From the NCBI GenBank assembly GCA_003255065.1, contig QAOA01001821.1, forward strand, positions 62,001 to 126,000: 64,000 nucleotides of DNA, read 5' to 3'. Below are positions 11,401-22,789 of the stretch, piece by piece. Each line of letters opens with the position of its first letter. Within the stretch, counting starts at the first letter, position 1. Both the position numbers and the translations under genes were made by a program. The stretch is from Cercis canadensis. Its lineage: Eukaryota > Streptophyta > Magnoliopsida > Fabales > Fabaceae. The notes beneath the pieces were generated by a model. The model was given only the letters and a program-made list of their open reading frames with translations. It was not told the DNA's origin and made no database searches.

Positions 11401-14400
11401 GAAGATTAGTATGCAGAAAATAATTAATTTGATCAACAAAAGAAATGATAATGATTGTAGCAATGCTTTTTTGTGTGCTTAATTATGCTGGTTAAATTTT
11501 GAATGTGGTAGCTACAAAGGTTCCTCTCTTTTGGATACTTAAATTAATAATTGACATGATGCCTCTGCCTATTATGGTGTTGGATATATGATTGGTTTGC
11601 TCATACAAGGGGAGCCATGCATATATGGTGGGTCTGAGTTCTAGCAGGCACAGGCACATATGCCACATAATACAGAAACACACGCACATGCATAAGTGGA
11701 GAGAGAGAGAGAGGCTATTATTCTGAGAAATGAAGTGGTCAGCATTGGGCCAAAAATTTATATCAAGATTATAGACACCCGGATTTGGCATGAGAAACAA
11801 GTGGATCAAGAGAATATAAGCTTCAAGAGCAAAGAAATATTTAAATGTTTTCTAAGTCATGTCAATGACCAATATGCATAATAATAAGACCAAGCGTTCA
11901 TCAATACAACCTAAATTTTCCTAAACATGCTTCAAGTTTATCTGACTTTCAGCCCATACTCTTGGCAGCCGAGCCATTTTTTACCTTTAAAACTTCGATT
12001 TTATTAAGCTGTCCTACATCAGTTTTTTAAAGTTATGGGCCAATGGCACATCTGTGATATATCACTGAAGAATTTACATTTGATTTTTAGTAGTTGGGTT
12101 TGGGGTTGATTTGTATAGCTACAGGGTACAACCAAGTTCACCCCTCTCCTCTCAAAAAGCCTCTCAAAAACTGGCTGTAATTTTATGGTAGGAAGGAATT
12201 GGTTTTGTTAAAGGCTTCAGCTCTTGGGGGTTGTCCTGCTGAAGCAAAAAAGGAGAACAGCTGTTGAGAGGAGAGCCCACCGAATTGCAATAAGGATAAG
12301 GTAAAAGAGAAAGAAATATAGCCAAAATGGGTGAAAATATGAGGAGATTTTTTATATTTCACCTCTTAACAGTCAGGATGGGTGAATGAAAGCTACCATG
12401 TAATTAACTTCCATAATCATTTAGGCGGGGAAATCATTTTAAAGATAAGTTCTTTCAGCCGTTTTATCTCAATTGAAGTTGCATATATTCCTTTACAGCA
12501 AAGAATTGTTGGAAGGAAGGCACATCAATAAAACAAATGTACCATAGACGAGCATGTTAAGGTGGATGGTTTGCCAATTTGAGGAAAGATATCTTAGAAA
12601 TTGATGTTGTAGATGTGTACATTGAGGACAAGATGAGATGTGTAAAAGATATTGCCCAAATGCATTGGTTTGAAAGAGAGACATTATTAAAGTTAGATAA
12701 TCAACACTTTAAGAAGGATTTAGGTAAGGGATGATGCTGATAGCAGCTATAGGAAGCTTGTGTTTGAGAATTGTAGTAGTGGTTTGGTACCTAATAAGTA
12801 AAAAACCAACCTTACTTGGCGGATCTTAAATACTTTCAAATGATGTCCGTTTCTCCCTGATGCAGTGGGTTAGCAAAGTAAAAGTTTACTACATGACTGA
12901 ACTTAGAAAAACAATAGAGAACACATGTTCTTGAAGATACTGAGAGGATTGTCATTTTAATTTGGCCAAAGGCCTGTGTAACTTTAAATAGAAACTATGT
13001 AAGATATGAAGGGAAATGCTCAAAATTCAAACCAAGTGGAATATCCCCAAATCATGCTAACAACTAAAAGGAAGTTAATAAAAAATTACAAATTTCTGAG
13101 TTAAAATGATTACAAGATAATCAAACTTTAGATTAAATATATGGATATTTCCTTCATCATGTGCCTGTCATTCCCTTCCACTTCAGAAAAAGAAATGGCC
13201 CTTGCATTTGTGGATGCAAATTGCAGTCTTCATGTCAAAAGAAGAGATGCCAGCAATAGTTGGGACATATAAATTTCTGTGTGAAACCATGTGCTGTTAT
13301 CTTTGAAATTTTGATATAAATCTTTAACTAATTGGCAAGGATTTGTAGAAGTCTCTTCCTCTTGACCTTTAACTTTTGCTTGATTGATTGCATAATAGTA
13401 GACATGACCATCTTTCCTGAAGCTATGAATTTAGCATCCAGGTATTGTAGCTGGGGTGGGTTTCTTTTTGGTTATAGGGGAGGGCAGTATGCTGGGGAAA
13501 GGGGGAAGGGATTGAATCCCTGTTTAGCAAGTACCCCAGTTCCTATGACTGGGGTAGGTGTCGTTGGACCCACAGATCATTGGCAAGTTGGGATGAATCT
13601 TTAACATTCTTAACTTTACTTGATTCTTGAAAGCAAAATGTCTTGCTTATCAAATTTAGGAAACTTAAGCATTTATTTTCAATATAAAAAATTTCATACT
13701 TTGGAAAGGTTTCATTTGTCCATTTGAAACTTTTAATGGTTCGTGATATCATCAAAATTTCTTCTTTAATTGGCTTTTTGAGTGTGAGGCTCATTTGCAT
13801 GTCTTTTCCCATATGACGTATGACAATTTTGATATGTATGAGACATTATTTTATCATAGTCACATGGTAAACCATTTGGTCTTTTGTTTCTTCATTTGAT
13901 GACATGGCTAAATCGGATATTTTCCTTCAACAAGACAACTGTATACCCTAAATATGATCCCGCTGATTTGCTGCATAGTCTTCAAGCTTTTGCAAATCAT
14001 GCACAATTTTAACCCTTCAGAAATGTTCACGTAGCAAAGAAATCCTTAAGATCAAGTAGCCAGCTAATGAATTCTTGTTTGTAACCACCCACAGAATTTT
14101 GGCATTCTATCATAAGATTTGAAATCTGTACACTTGGAAATGCAATGAATACTAGTTTGGTTGTGGGTGAAATTCCAAATATAAATCCTACTATTAACAT
14201 TTCAGCAAAAAATAAATCCTATTATTAACAGGAGTTCAACTGGTGTTGAACTGTAGAGCATTAAGTTGGTTGCTTACCTAATTCAGGGCTTCATACTCAA
14301 CCCCTGTGCTGAAGGCCCGCATGGCTGCACCTCCTAATCTTCAAAAGTGAAATGGTTGCAACCTACTTTGTAAGATGGCATCAAACTGGTCCAATTTCTA

Positions 14401-15735
14401 TTTTAATACCACCGGACACAGCATGCTAGTGAGACTAAAGTTTAATACATGACTAAACCTAGAAAACCGATAAGGGACACAAGTTGAAGAAACTGTCAGA
14501 TTTCTTATTTCTCATGTTGACAATTTGTGCAAAGGCCTAGATATAGCTTTAAAAGAAAACTAAAATGCAAAAGGAAGTAATCAATAATTAAAAATACAAA
14601 CCAAAATTCAATTAAATGTTTGAATGACATTATGTCCTGCATCACTGCCAGCAGGGGAAAAAAGGTTTTTATTTATCAAATTTAAGATTTAATTTTCAAA
14701 AATTACCTTCTAAGATTTGGTATAAGTTATTCTTCTATATTGGTCCTTAACAATTGGGATTTACACTAGTTGAGTAGGGTATATTAGAGGTAGAGTCAAT
14801 TTGTAAGTCATATTGTTAGAGTAGTTCTAAGTCATAATGAATTAAGATTCTGACATGTGTGTTACCGTACTGATAGGGAAGAACTAGTGGTGTTCATATT
14901 TTATTCGTAGGATCAAAGCAAATTAGGACTTATTTCTGTTATCTTAGGTGCATTAATAGTCTATAAAGAAAGAAGGGGTATATGTTCATGTGTTCTAGTT
15001 TTCCTGAATTTGAAGCCTTTTAACTTACATCAGATTTAGAGTAACTCATTGAGTTGTGTTTTGCAGGTTATGCTGCTCTGGATTGCCTCATTTTGGTTGG
15101 TAGGATCTTGGATAGTTCCATTTTTGGCTTACACGGCAGGGTTTAGAAAAGAATCTCTTACATACAGAGGTCAAGCTTTCTACAGCCTTTTGACTGATGT
15201 CGCTGAAGGCATGGTTGGAGTAGCAATACTCAATCTTTGTCTAGCAAAGTTTAAACCACTTTCGTCTGACTGGTTCAAATTTAAACTCAAATGGAAGTGG
15301 CTGTTTGATGTTGGTTTAGGCTGCCTCATGTTCCCCCTTATCAATCAGCTGTCACAAGTGAACCTAAATTTGTTGCCCATTCTCCCATCTACTCCTGTTA
15401 GTGTCTCAAGTGTAGAGCAATCAATTTTGGCACGAGACCCAGTGGCAATGGCGCTCTATGCAATTGTAGTCTCTGTTTGTGCTCCCATCTGGGAGGAAAT
15501 TGTCTTCCGTGGCTTCCTTCTCCCATCTTTAACCAAGTACATGCCCGTGTGGTGTGCCATATTAGTTAGCTCGGTAGCTTTTGCCTTGGCACACTTTAAC
15601 ATGCAGAGGATGCTACCACTTGTATTTCTTGGAATGTTGATGGGTGCTGTCTTTGTACGGTCAAGGAACCTCTTACCATCGATGTTGTTGCATAGTTTGT
15701 GGAATGCTTTTGTATTTCTGGACCTCATGAAATAA
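8466..15735 (+). CDS. CPBP/CAAX-type (Abi) intramembrane protease, probably plastid-targeted
   Basis: Inferred exons: 8466-8624, 10027-10152, 11053-11118 and 15067-15735, all in phase 0, giving 339 residues. The N-terminus (MSTTICCRALSLFPNSLFL, then Ser/Arg-rich) looks like a chloroplast transit peptide. The C-terminal domain has the three family motifs: EEIVFR (E260, E261, R265), FALAHF (H293) and HSLWN (H326, N330). These are the metal and catalytic residues of CPBP glutamic-type intramembrane proteases. At least five hydrophobic segments are visible in exon 4. Family members cleave prenylated or membrane proteins; the substrate of the plant plastid members is generally unknown. Exon 2 uses the AG at 10025-10026; the AG four bases upstream would shift the frame to a stop. 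Exon calls come from splice consensus and the continuous conserved frame, not from transcripts. Confidence 0.92.
9172..9172. other. Single N between a 116-base direct duplication in CAAX intron 1
   Basis: About 9057-9171 and 9173-9287 are the same sequence with one or two differences. An assembly join is likelier than a real tandem repeat. It does not touch an exon. Confidence 0.8.
10297..10366 (+). repeat. CT-rich microsatellite
   Basis: Imperfect (CT)n / CCTCTC tract in intron 2 of the CAAX protease gene. Confidence 0.8.
11119..15066 (+). other. 3.9-kb intron 3 of the CAAX protease gene
   Basis: Begins GTGACA after TTATTCAG and ends TTTTGCAG before the hydrophobic exon 4. It is far longer than the other two introns. 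It holds two diverged copies of one repeat (about 12860-13010 and 14420-14560, sharing the order TTACATGACT, AACC/TTAGAAAA, CAAAGGCCT) and a GA run at 11700-11713. No gene is visible inside; the small open frames have no recognisable domain. Confidence 0.75.
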
Positions 15736-15739
15736 TATC

Positions 15740-16648
15740 ATTTTTGAGATATATTTCCTAATCTGCCTTATGCCTTGACTAACATTTGATCTATATAAAG
15801 TTCTTCACTTCCCACTGCTACTCCTGGAGGAAGGGAAAATATAAATGAAAAGTACATAGGAAGGTGGAGTTTTTGTTCACTACATCTGTCAATATTTTGA
15901 ACCTTCTTAGAATAAGTGGTTATGTTTTTATTGCAAGTCCTAATAAATGACTAAATGTTACCGGTGATGGTGCAGTATGCAAAAGTTATCCTCAGTTTGT
16001 TAACCTTTCCAGGGAAGCTTATTGAAATATTTCACCCCAGAAATTTTCTATGCTTGTTGACATAATTTCAAGATAAAATGGTTTAGAAAGTGGTATGCTT
16101 TGAACAGTGAAAGACAACCGTGAAACTGAAAGTAGAGCATTTGCTTCATTGAAGCAGTTCAGAACTCTTCAATCTACTTCTTGCTTCTTCCTGTTCCCAG
16201 AATCACAGAGCTGACTGCAAAAGGTTCTAGAATGACCGTGCATAGTGCATACATGGTCTTCTGCACTCTGTTAGTCTATTTTAACCTGGAGCTGAGCTGG
16301 TTGGTTGGCTTGACTCTCTATTGTGAAGCTTATCTGCAAGTGCAACCATATTCTTGCAGGTAAAAAATTCTGACGTACATAGGTTCTTTTGTACTTGCAT
16401 GAATGGTGTAACATTCTTTTCAGAATTAGACTGCATTAATGATTGTTGGATTTACTAGCGAATGCTTATTGTCTTAAATGGGAACATAAGAGGGGACCAA
16501 TTGGTTTCAAGTCGCTCTTTATCCCAAGAACCTTTGTTGATGTCTACCTCTTTATCCGACAACCCCAGGGACCCTTGTCTGCTAAATTAAAATTTCAGCA
16601 AATTGCCTGTTAAAGCTAGTTTGCTCATTTCAGGATGAAAAGGACATG
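15740..16648. other. 3' flank of the CAAX protease gene
   Basis: Probable 3' UTR and beyond. The open frame at 16181-16363 has no recognised domain. No RNA gene seen. Confidence 0.4.
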
Positions 16649-16968
16649 GCTTTCTCTAACATTTTTAAACTTCAGATTTAGAAGTTTTCCATTCAGCACC
16701 ACTCAGATTGGTAGTGGATTATAAAGCCTGAAATTTCCTTACCAAGAGAACATGATATTTTCTTCTTCAGATTCCTGATGTGTTTAACTGATTAAGGACA
16801 ACAACATTGCTTTCTCTAACATTTTTAAACTTCAGATTTAGAAGTTTTCTATTCAGCACCACTCAGATTGGTAGTGGATTATAAAGCCTGAAATTTCCTT
16901 ACCAAGAGAAGATGATATTTTCTTCTTCAGATTCCTGATGTGTTTAACTGATTAAAGACAACAACATT
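16649..16968. repeat. Tandem duplication, 2 x 160 bp
   Basis: Unit 1 (16649-16808) starts GCTTTCTCTAACATTTTTAA and is followed directly by unit 2 (16809-16968) with about three substitutions. No N lies between them, so unlike the N-linked copies this one looks real. No coding capacity. Confidence 0.85.
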
Positions 16969-18370
16969 GCTACCTATGTCAATTGGTATCATGTACTTAT
17001 CCATTTGGGCCTTCAACAACATGTTCATTGTCCCCTTCTACATTTGTTCTGATGCTGTAAGTTGCAAATACTATGGCGTTTTGCCAATCTATTCCTTAGT
17101 TCATATTTTCAATTTTTCCAAATTGTAAATTATTTACTATCTCTTAAAAATTCATCAATTTTTCTATTTTGTTTATACCTTATGACAATTACTTATTAAA
17201 ATTATTATGGGTCTTAATACGCAATAAGAGGTAAAACTCTTGGTTTTATCCCTTCTTTCCCTAATGAAGGCAAAATTGGTACTTCTAGAATCTCTATACT
17301 CACTAAGAGAGATTTTACTATTTTACTACCTAACATCTTTTTTTGGATGACCTGTCTTATATTATTATTATTGGGGACAATCTGCCTTAATAAGCAGAGA
17401 TTCTCCTTTAGAATAGCTGAATGGGCAAGTTTGCTCATAGCATAATATTTTGATGAATATATTTAGTATGGTATTTTTGTTAAATAAGACTTTAATTGAA
17501 AAGACCATAGTGTGATGCAAAAGCCCTATAGCTAATTGCTTTTTCTCTTTCATGAAACAATAATGTTGTCTAGAGTATCTCATGCATATAATAATGCCCC
17601 AATAAAATATGCAGATCAATGTGATTCAGGTTACATGGATATAATAAATATGGTACAATGGAATATTTTTGTCATTTAGGTTGAACCTCATATTGCAGCA
17701 GTTGGGATGTGATAACCAGACTGGTTAAGTAACCTTTCCAAATTGGTCATATCCATCCAAAAATGATAAACACAAAACACAGGAAGACAATGACAAAAGG
17801 GAGCAAGCTAAGCAAAACCAGCAACATTGTCCACAATATTTGAAAAACATTGGTTTATTTGGGAACAAAATGGAAAGCCTTGAACTAATTAAGCACTATA
17901 TGATCTCAAAAAAAAAGAAAAAAAAGAATTATGCGTTATTTATACTTTTCCCTATTCAGCATGTGTAATTAACAAAGATTCCCCTTATTCCCTTTTCATC
18001 TACTTAACAAAAGCCTAAAGGCAATATTCTAAAGCATAAGAGTGGTTCTGCTTAATTTTTCTGGATTCTTAATGCATTACAGCTGAATGTGCATGAACCT
18101 CCTTCTACTTCGCTTTTAATTAATTGTGGTTTTTGATAAATTAGGCTAAGTTCTAGAAAGAAACCAACTCCTTTGTAAAAATATAAAGAAACTAATGATT
18201 AAAAAGAAAGGGCAAGGTAAACTACTGATGCAACAAGACATTATGGGTCTTGTGGGGGCTCACAGTTGTGTTTCTTTTTCTTCTTTTCTCAATTCCAATT
18301 ATTAAAATTCATTGTCTCTTGCCAGACAACCACATACCCAATTGTTGGAGAGAGAGAGAGGATGTATTAA
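16969..18370. other. Intergenic DNA upstream of the MAKR-like gene
   Basis: AT-rich, without recognisable genes. Opposite-strand open frames at 17214-17619 are short, overlapping and featureless. The last 100 bases hold a short GA run and the MAKR promoter. Confidence 0.4.
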
Positions 18371-18372
18371 GG

Positions 18373-18382
18373 TATATATATA
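18373..18382 (+). promoter_or_regulatory. TATA box of the MAKR-like gene
   Basis: TATATATATA lies about 135 bases before the ATG at 18516. It is downstream of the more distal in-frame ATG at 18312, which argues that translation starts at 18516 (MetSTART followed by ETSQPL). Confidence 0.55.
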
Positions 18383-18515
18383 CAAGTTAAAAGATATGCT
18401 GCAGAAGAGGAGAGCCTTTGCTAGCTATAGCCCACCTTGTATCCCCTTCTCTTATACTGTCAAATTTGTCAATTTTTTCCGGAGAATCCTTCCATACTTT
18501 CACAGAGTAGCATCC

Positions 18516-19310
18516 ATGGAAACTTCCCAGCCTCTTTCCATTGAAAGCTTCTCTTATAGTTGGTTGGTGAACCTGAAGCCATCACTAGAAAGCTTAGATA
18601 ACTCCCTTAGAACTTCCCTTGATGCCTCTGATGAAGCTTCCTTCATTGAAATGGACCCTAGAATGCCACCCTCCAAGAGATTCTTTAAGAATTCGCAGGA
18701 TTTCAAATTTGATTTTCCAATTTCACAGGCCCCTCTTGCTCTTGTTGATGCAGATCAGCTCTTTTCTGATGGTTATCTCATGCCTCTTTTTGTTGACTCT
18801 TTGAAGATGGAAGTATATGAGGACTCAGATTCGAATCTGAGCCTACCTTCCTCTTCACATGCACCAAAAAGTGTGGTTCCTACCGCTCCTTCCAGATGCC
18901 CTTCCTTAAAAAGGTGCAGAACATTATCAAGGAGAATAATTCAGAAGTACCTCAACTTCTTAAGGCCTTTGTGTAAAAAATTAAGGGGTGACAAATCAAG
19001 TTCAAAAGCTCAAAGTACTGTTGATAGAAGAGTTGAAGCAGTAAAGAGTAGGGGATACTATTCAGAAACATCTCCACGCATTAGTGTTGCTTATTCTGCA
19101 GATGACTGGCGCAAGTCTTGTGATTCTGAGAGCTCAATATATGAGGCAGTTCTTCATTGCAAAAGATCTATTGGTATGTGCAAGTTCAATTAACTAATAT
19201 TGGCTATCAAGTATCAACTATAGTCCTTCCTTCCATAGCATTCTTTACATAATTTTGGGGACTGATATTTACATTTTTACACTTTGTTATCTGCAGAAAG
19301 AATGACTTAA
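18516..19310 (+). CDS. MAKR6: Membrane-associated kinase regulator, MAKR6-like
   Basis: Short plant protein of the BKI1/MAKR family. In brassinosteroid and related signalling, BKI1 binds receptor kinases at the plasma membrane and is released on phosphorylation. The role of the MAKR6 type itself is less well known. The N-terminus METSQPLSIESFSYSWLVNL is the signature of this subgroup. A Lys/Arg-rich stretch (KRCRTLSRRIIQKY, then CKKLRGDK, residues about 132-165) is the membrane hook. The C-terminal motif (SADDWRKSCDSESSIYEAVLHCKRSI) is the kinase-binding tail. Two ends are possible: read-through to a stop at 19191-19193 (225 aa, ...SIGMCKFN), or splicing of 19174-19296 (GT...CTGCAG) to ...SIERMT with stop at 19308-19310 (223 aa). 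Both keep the conserved tail. It is an intron-poor gene. Confidence 0.85.
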
Positions 19311-22300
19311 GGATGCTGCAAAAGACAAGGAGGTGAAGACAAAAGAAAAAGGGATGAAGAGAAATTGATTCACATGTGAGTTGAAGATATGAGAACAAAT
19401 GATCATCAGCCACTCATTGTTCATGCCTTGGACAAATTGGACAAAGAAATAGTACAATTTTGTTATTATGGGGGAGGAGAACTTTTATTAATGATGAGAA
19501 CCTGCCTCTCTACTTCAGTAAAGTTTTTATTTGAATTTAAAATTAGAAAACTGTGCTAGATGAATCAGAATGTATATATGATGCTGATAACTTTTTATAT
19601 CCAGCTTCTTTACTTTTTTTTTTTTTTTTGCCTATTCCACAAATGCCATCACTATACTTCTGAGTCTATCAATGACATGCCTGAAAAGAGGATATTTGTG
19701 TCTGCTAGAACGAAAAGTAGAGAGAGAGAGAGGTTTTCTTTTGAAGTAATTCAAGAAAGTGAGGGAATCTGAAAAACTGGTATTTGATACCATAGCAATT
19801 CTCTCCAAGCTAGAAGGCTTTGTTTGCTTTGTGATTTTCTGGACCAATTCAGCCAAAGTTAATCTTAAAGATAATTGGACAGAAAATTATTCTACAAGCT
19901 TTGATTTCCAGTTTTATATTAAGATATATGGAGGCTCTATCTGATTTCGACAATTCCAACATCTCTCAAGCTAACCACGTGCTAAAAGTTGAAGTGTTTT
20001 TTAACAGGCAATTAAGTATGCAGAACATAATCTCCACAGTGAAAATCAGAGAAAGGAAAAAAGAATTGTCTTGCACATGCACCTCAAAACTACAATATGA
20101 AATCAAAAAAATTTATTAACTACTAACTACAAACTTGTTATCTTTGACAGATGATCCTATCGTGTCCACTATCATTTGCTTCCTCGACAGCCAAACACAC
20201 ACACACTCTCATACACACATATATATGGCAAGGAGTAAAGATAGTCGCACAGCTTTTATATGCACAAAATTGAATAGGTGACTACATTCGAGTTTAAAAG
20301 AAAAAAAGTTCAATTGTAACCTTCTAAGTTATGCAAGCACCTATAAAATTGTGTCGACATATACATCTATGATTGTGCAACAAGCATTATTCTATCAACT
20401 CAATAGTAAATATGTAAATTCAACTAACTGTTATTAATGAATTCCTTTCATAATTATGCTTCTTTGGATATAGGTATTTGGTCCTTCAATTTTCCCTTTC
20501 CTTTCCTTGCATATTCTTATTTATTTATTTATTATTATTTTTACTCTTTTTGTGACTTCTTGTCTGGTTTCTAGAAGTGAAAAGCAACGAGCTAGCAAGG
20601 AAAACGTGAAACCAAGCCAAACCTTTTACTGAGAAAGTTAACATGTATATCCAAACATACACATTAATGGCTTGATTCAACAGCACTCACTGAATTATTC
20701 AAATGAAAAAAAAAAAAAAAAAAAAAAAAAGCATTCTATCCAGAAAGGAAAAGTATATACCTCGTCTTTTGAGCCAACTTTTAATTCCGTTTAGCAATTG
20801 AGAGACACGTCTCATCAAATTGGACCTCACTGCTAGTGACCTTGGTCTGGACCATATGGTAGACCCCTCCTCAAGTAATTATCACAGTGAATAGACACGA
20901 TTATCTAACTATGCTCTTGTACAAAAATCTTTTACAGTTCACCTTATAGCATAAGTTTGTGTACGGTGATGATAGTAGCAATGGCAACTGCAAAAGGATA
21001 ATGGTAATTGCAAACCAGTTTGTGCAATAACTTTTTGTCTCCTTAAAGAGTTGTTAATATCCTACCATTATAGATCAAGTTCAAGTTATTAAGGTGTGTT
21101 TGAAGTGTGACTTGCAATTATGATACTAAGAATGACAATTATTTATTGGTAGCAATCATAAAGGAAAATGCTGGGTCGCCCCAAAAGACAGGCAACTTCT
21201 ACTGCTACATCAATATGTCAGTGTCTAACATAAACTTGTCTGCATAAAAAGCAGATGCTACACCCTTGAAATATACTGAAACTGTTAAAAAGAATAATTG
21301 TTTCTGACATATTAGTAGCCTCTTGTTAGTCAAAAGATTATCTAGCGTGTATATATATATATGATACTTTTGGATGGTTTCAACTAATCAATTCTACTTT
21401 TGTAATCTACAAGTTGAATACCTTTGGAAAGGTCTAAGTTGTAGGTATCCCTTTTTGTTTAACTTCACCATAAAGGGTCATTGTGGTTTTGAAATTTAGG
21501 TGAGCTAGTGAAAAGAGATGATAAAAACATATAATGGTCCCCTAAGCTATGGGTCCAACTTGTGATGGGTCTTGAAGCTTAAGGGTAAGTCATTCCCATG
21601 GAACCTAACCCAAAGTTTAGCTGGCCCAATGTAAGCCAATGAAAGTGGTAAGGGGAATTGGCTAAAAGCTGTGAGTTTGTCACATGTAAACAAGAGCTAT
21701 TGGGGGACATGGACAAAATGTGTTAGGAGAAATGCCGAAGGCTGATAAGTATGCTTCTCTGTTTCTTTCTACTTCTTTTTGTCTTCCTCATTGGATTTTC
21801 TACTTTGCCGTGAAGAAAGCACAACTAAGGGTACCTTTATTGCATTGTTTTTCTTATGTTGCTACGTCACCCTCGGTTGTGGGGGACCAGAATCTCATAC
21901 ATGCTGCTTGTTGTTGATATTGATTCTTTAGTCACTGTAGCTAGTGGCTAGAATTTACCAGTGATAACTGCATCTGTCACTGAAACTCTAGGCATAGATT
22001 CGAAAATTGAGGAAATCACTGTTACCTGATGCTAACCAATAAACAGTAGCTGATCAATTACAAATTGAAAAACAGAAAGGAGAATGTGTTCTGGATGAAG
22101 GTATGAGCAAAATATCACAATTCAGAAAAAGAAAATTAAGTAGAATTAAGATAATGAAAATTATATAATATAAACGTCTGCTTCACCATAGACTTTTAAT
22201 TTATTATTCCTCTTAGTTTGTGTAATGCTACTTAAGCAACACTTCGATTCACTATTGTGGGCAAATATACAAGTAATGTAGCTTGTTCAAAATTAAGTAC

Positions 22301-22450
22301 AAGATGATGAAAACTCTCTAATAGAAAAACTCCACTTCCACCATAGACCTTTAATTTATTGTTCCACTCAATTTTGTTTCCCCTTTTAGCTAATATTGTT
22401 GCTCTCAATTAATGTAATGCTACTTGCACAACTCTTAAATTTACCATAAT
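19311..22450. other. Intergenic DNA with low-complexity runs
   Basis: Probable MAKR 3' region to about 19550, then AT-rich DNA with a T-run (19616-19630), a CA run near 20196 and a pure A-run at 20707-20730. A less AT-rich patch at 21480-21920 has an open frame (21720-21917) without recognisable domain. No RNA gene or element boundary could be fixed. Confidence 0.4.
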
Positions 22451-22463
22451 ATACAATGATTAC

Positions 22464-22780
22464 TTGTGTAACTCTCCAATGGAAGAAGGTGATTGTCTGA
22501 TTGTTTGGAATAACATATCCCATGGTATGTTCAATGGTTTAGAGTTAAGGATCATTCTTGATGATATTAGATCTCTAATATCAGGTTTTTGTTCTTTTTT
22601 TTTTTTTTTTTGTATTCGTCGTGTTAGCAATATGCTTGTCCATCGACTTGCTTGTTGGTCTCAACAACGTGATGATATAAAGGTTTGGGTTGAGTGTCAC
22701 CATTCTTTCATCTCTGATATACTCTTAGCAGATTTTTTTTTGCTTCTCAATGGATTTTTCTTTTTTCACTAAAAAAAAAG
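22464..22780 (+). pseudogene. LINE 3' relic: decayed RNase H domain
   Basis: The read GDCLIVWNNIS, ILDDIRSLIS, then RRVSNMLVHRLACWS and VWVECHHSFISDILLADF follows the order of the plant LINE RNase H C-terminus (helix, xxxRxxNxxAHxLA, then the W-x-E-xxP-xF-I-xD-IL-xxD tail). It is interrupted by a T-run and ends at a short A-run (22771-22779). The first catalytic Asp region is missing. A dead fragment, not a gene. Confidence 0.6.
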
Positions 22781-22789
22781 AACTCTCAA

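Noticed and set aside
15456-15728. 90-codon open frame antisense to CAAX exon 4
   Set aside because: It overlaps the conserved protease motifs on the other strand; a shadow frame.
18312-18515. Upstream ATG extending the MAKR-like protein by 68 residues
   Set aside because: It lies before the TATA box at 18373 and the family N-terminus (METSQPLSIESFSYSW) begins at 18516.
22464-22772. 102-codon open frame as a host gene
   Set aside because: The sequence follows the LINE RNase H C-terminus, contains a T-run and ends near an A-tail.
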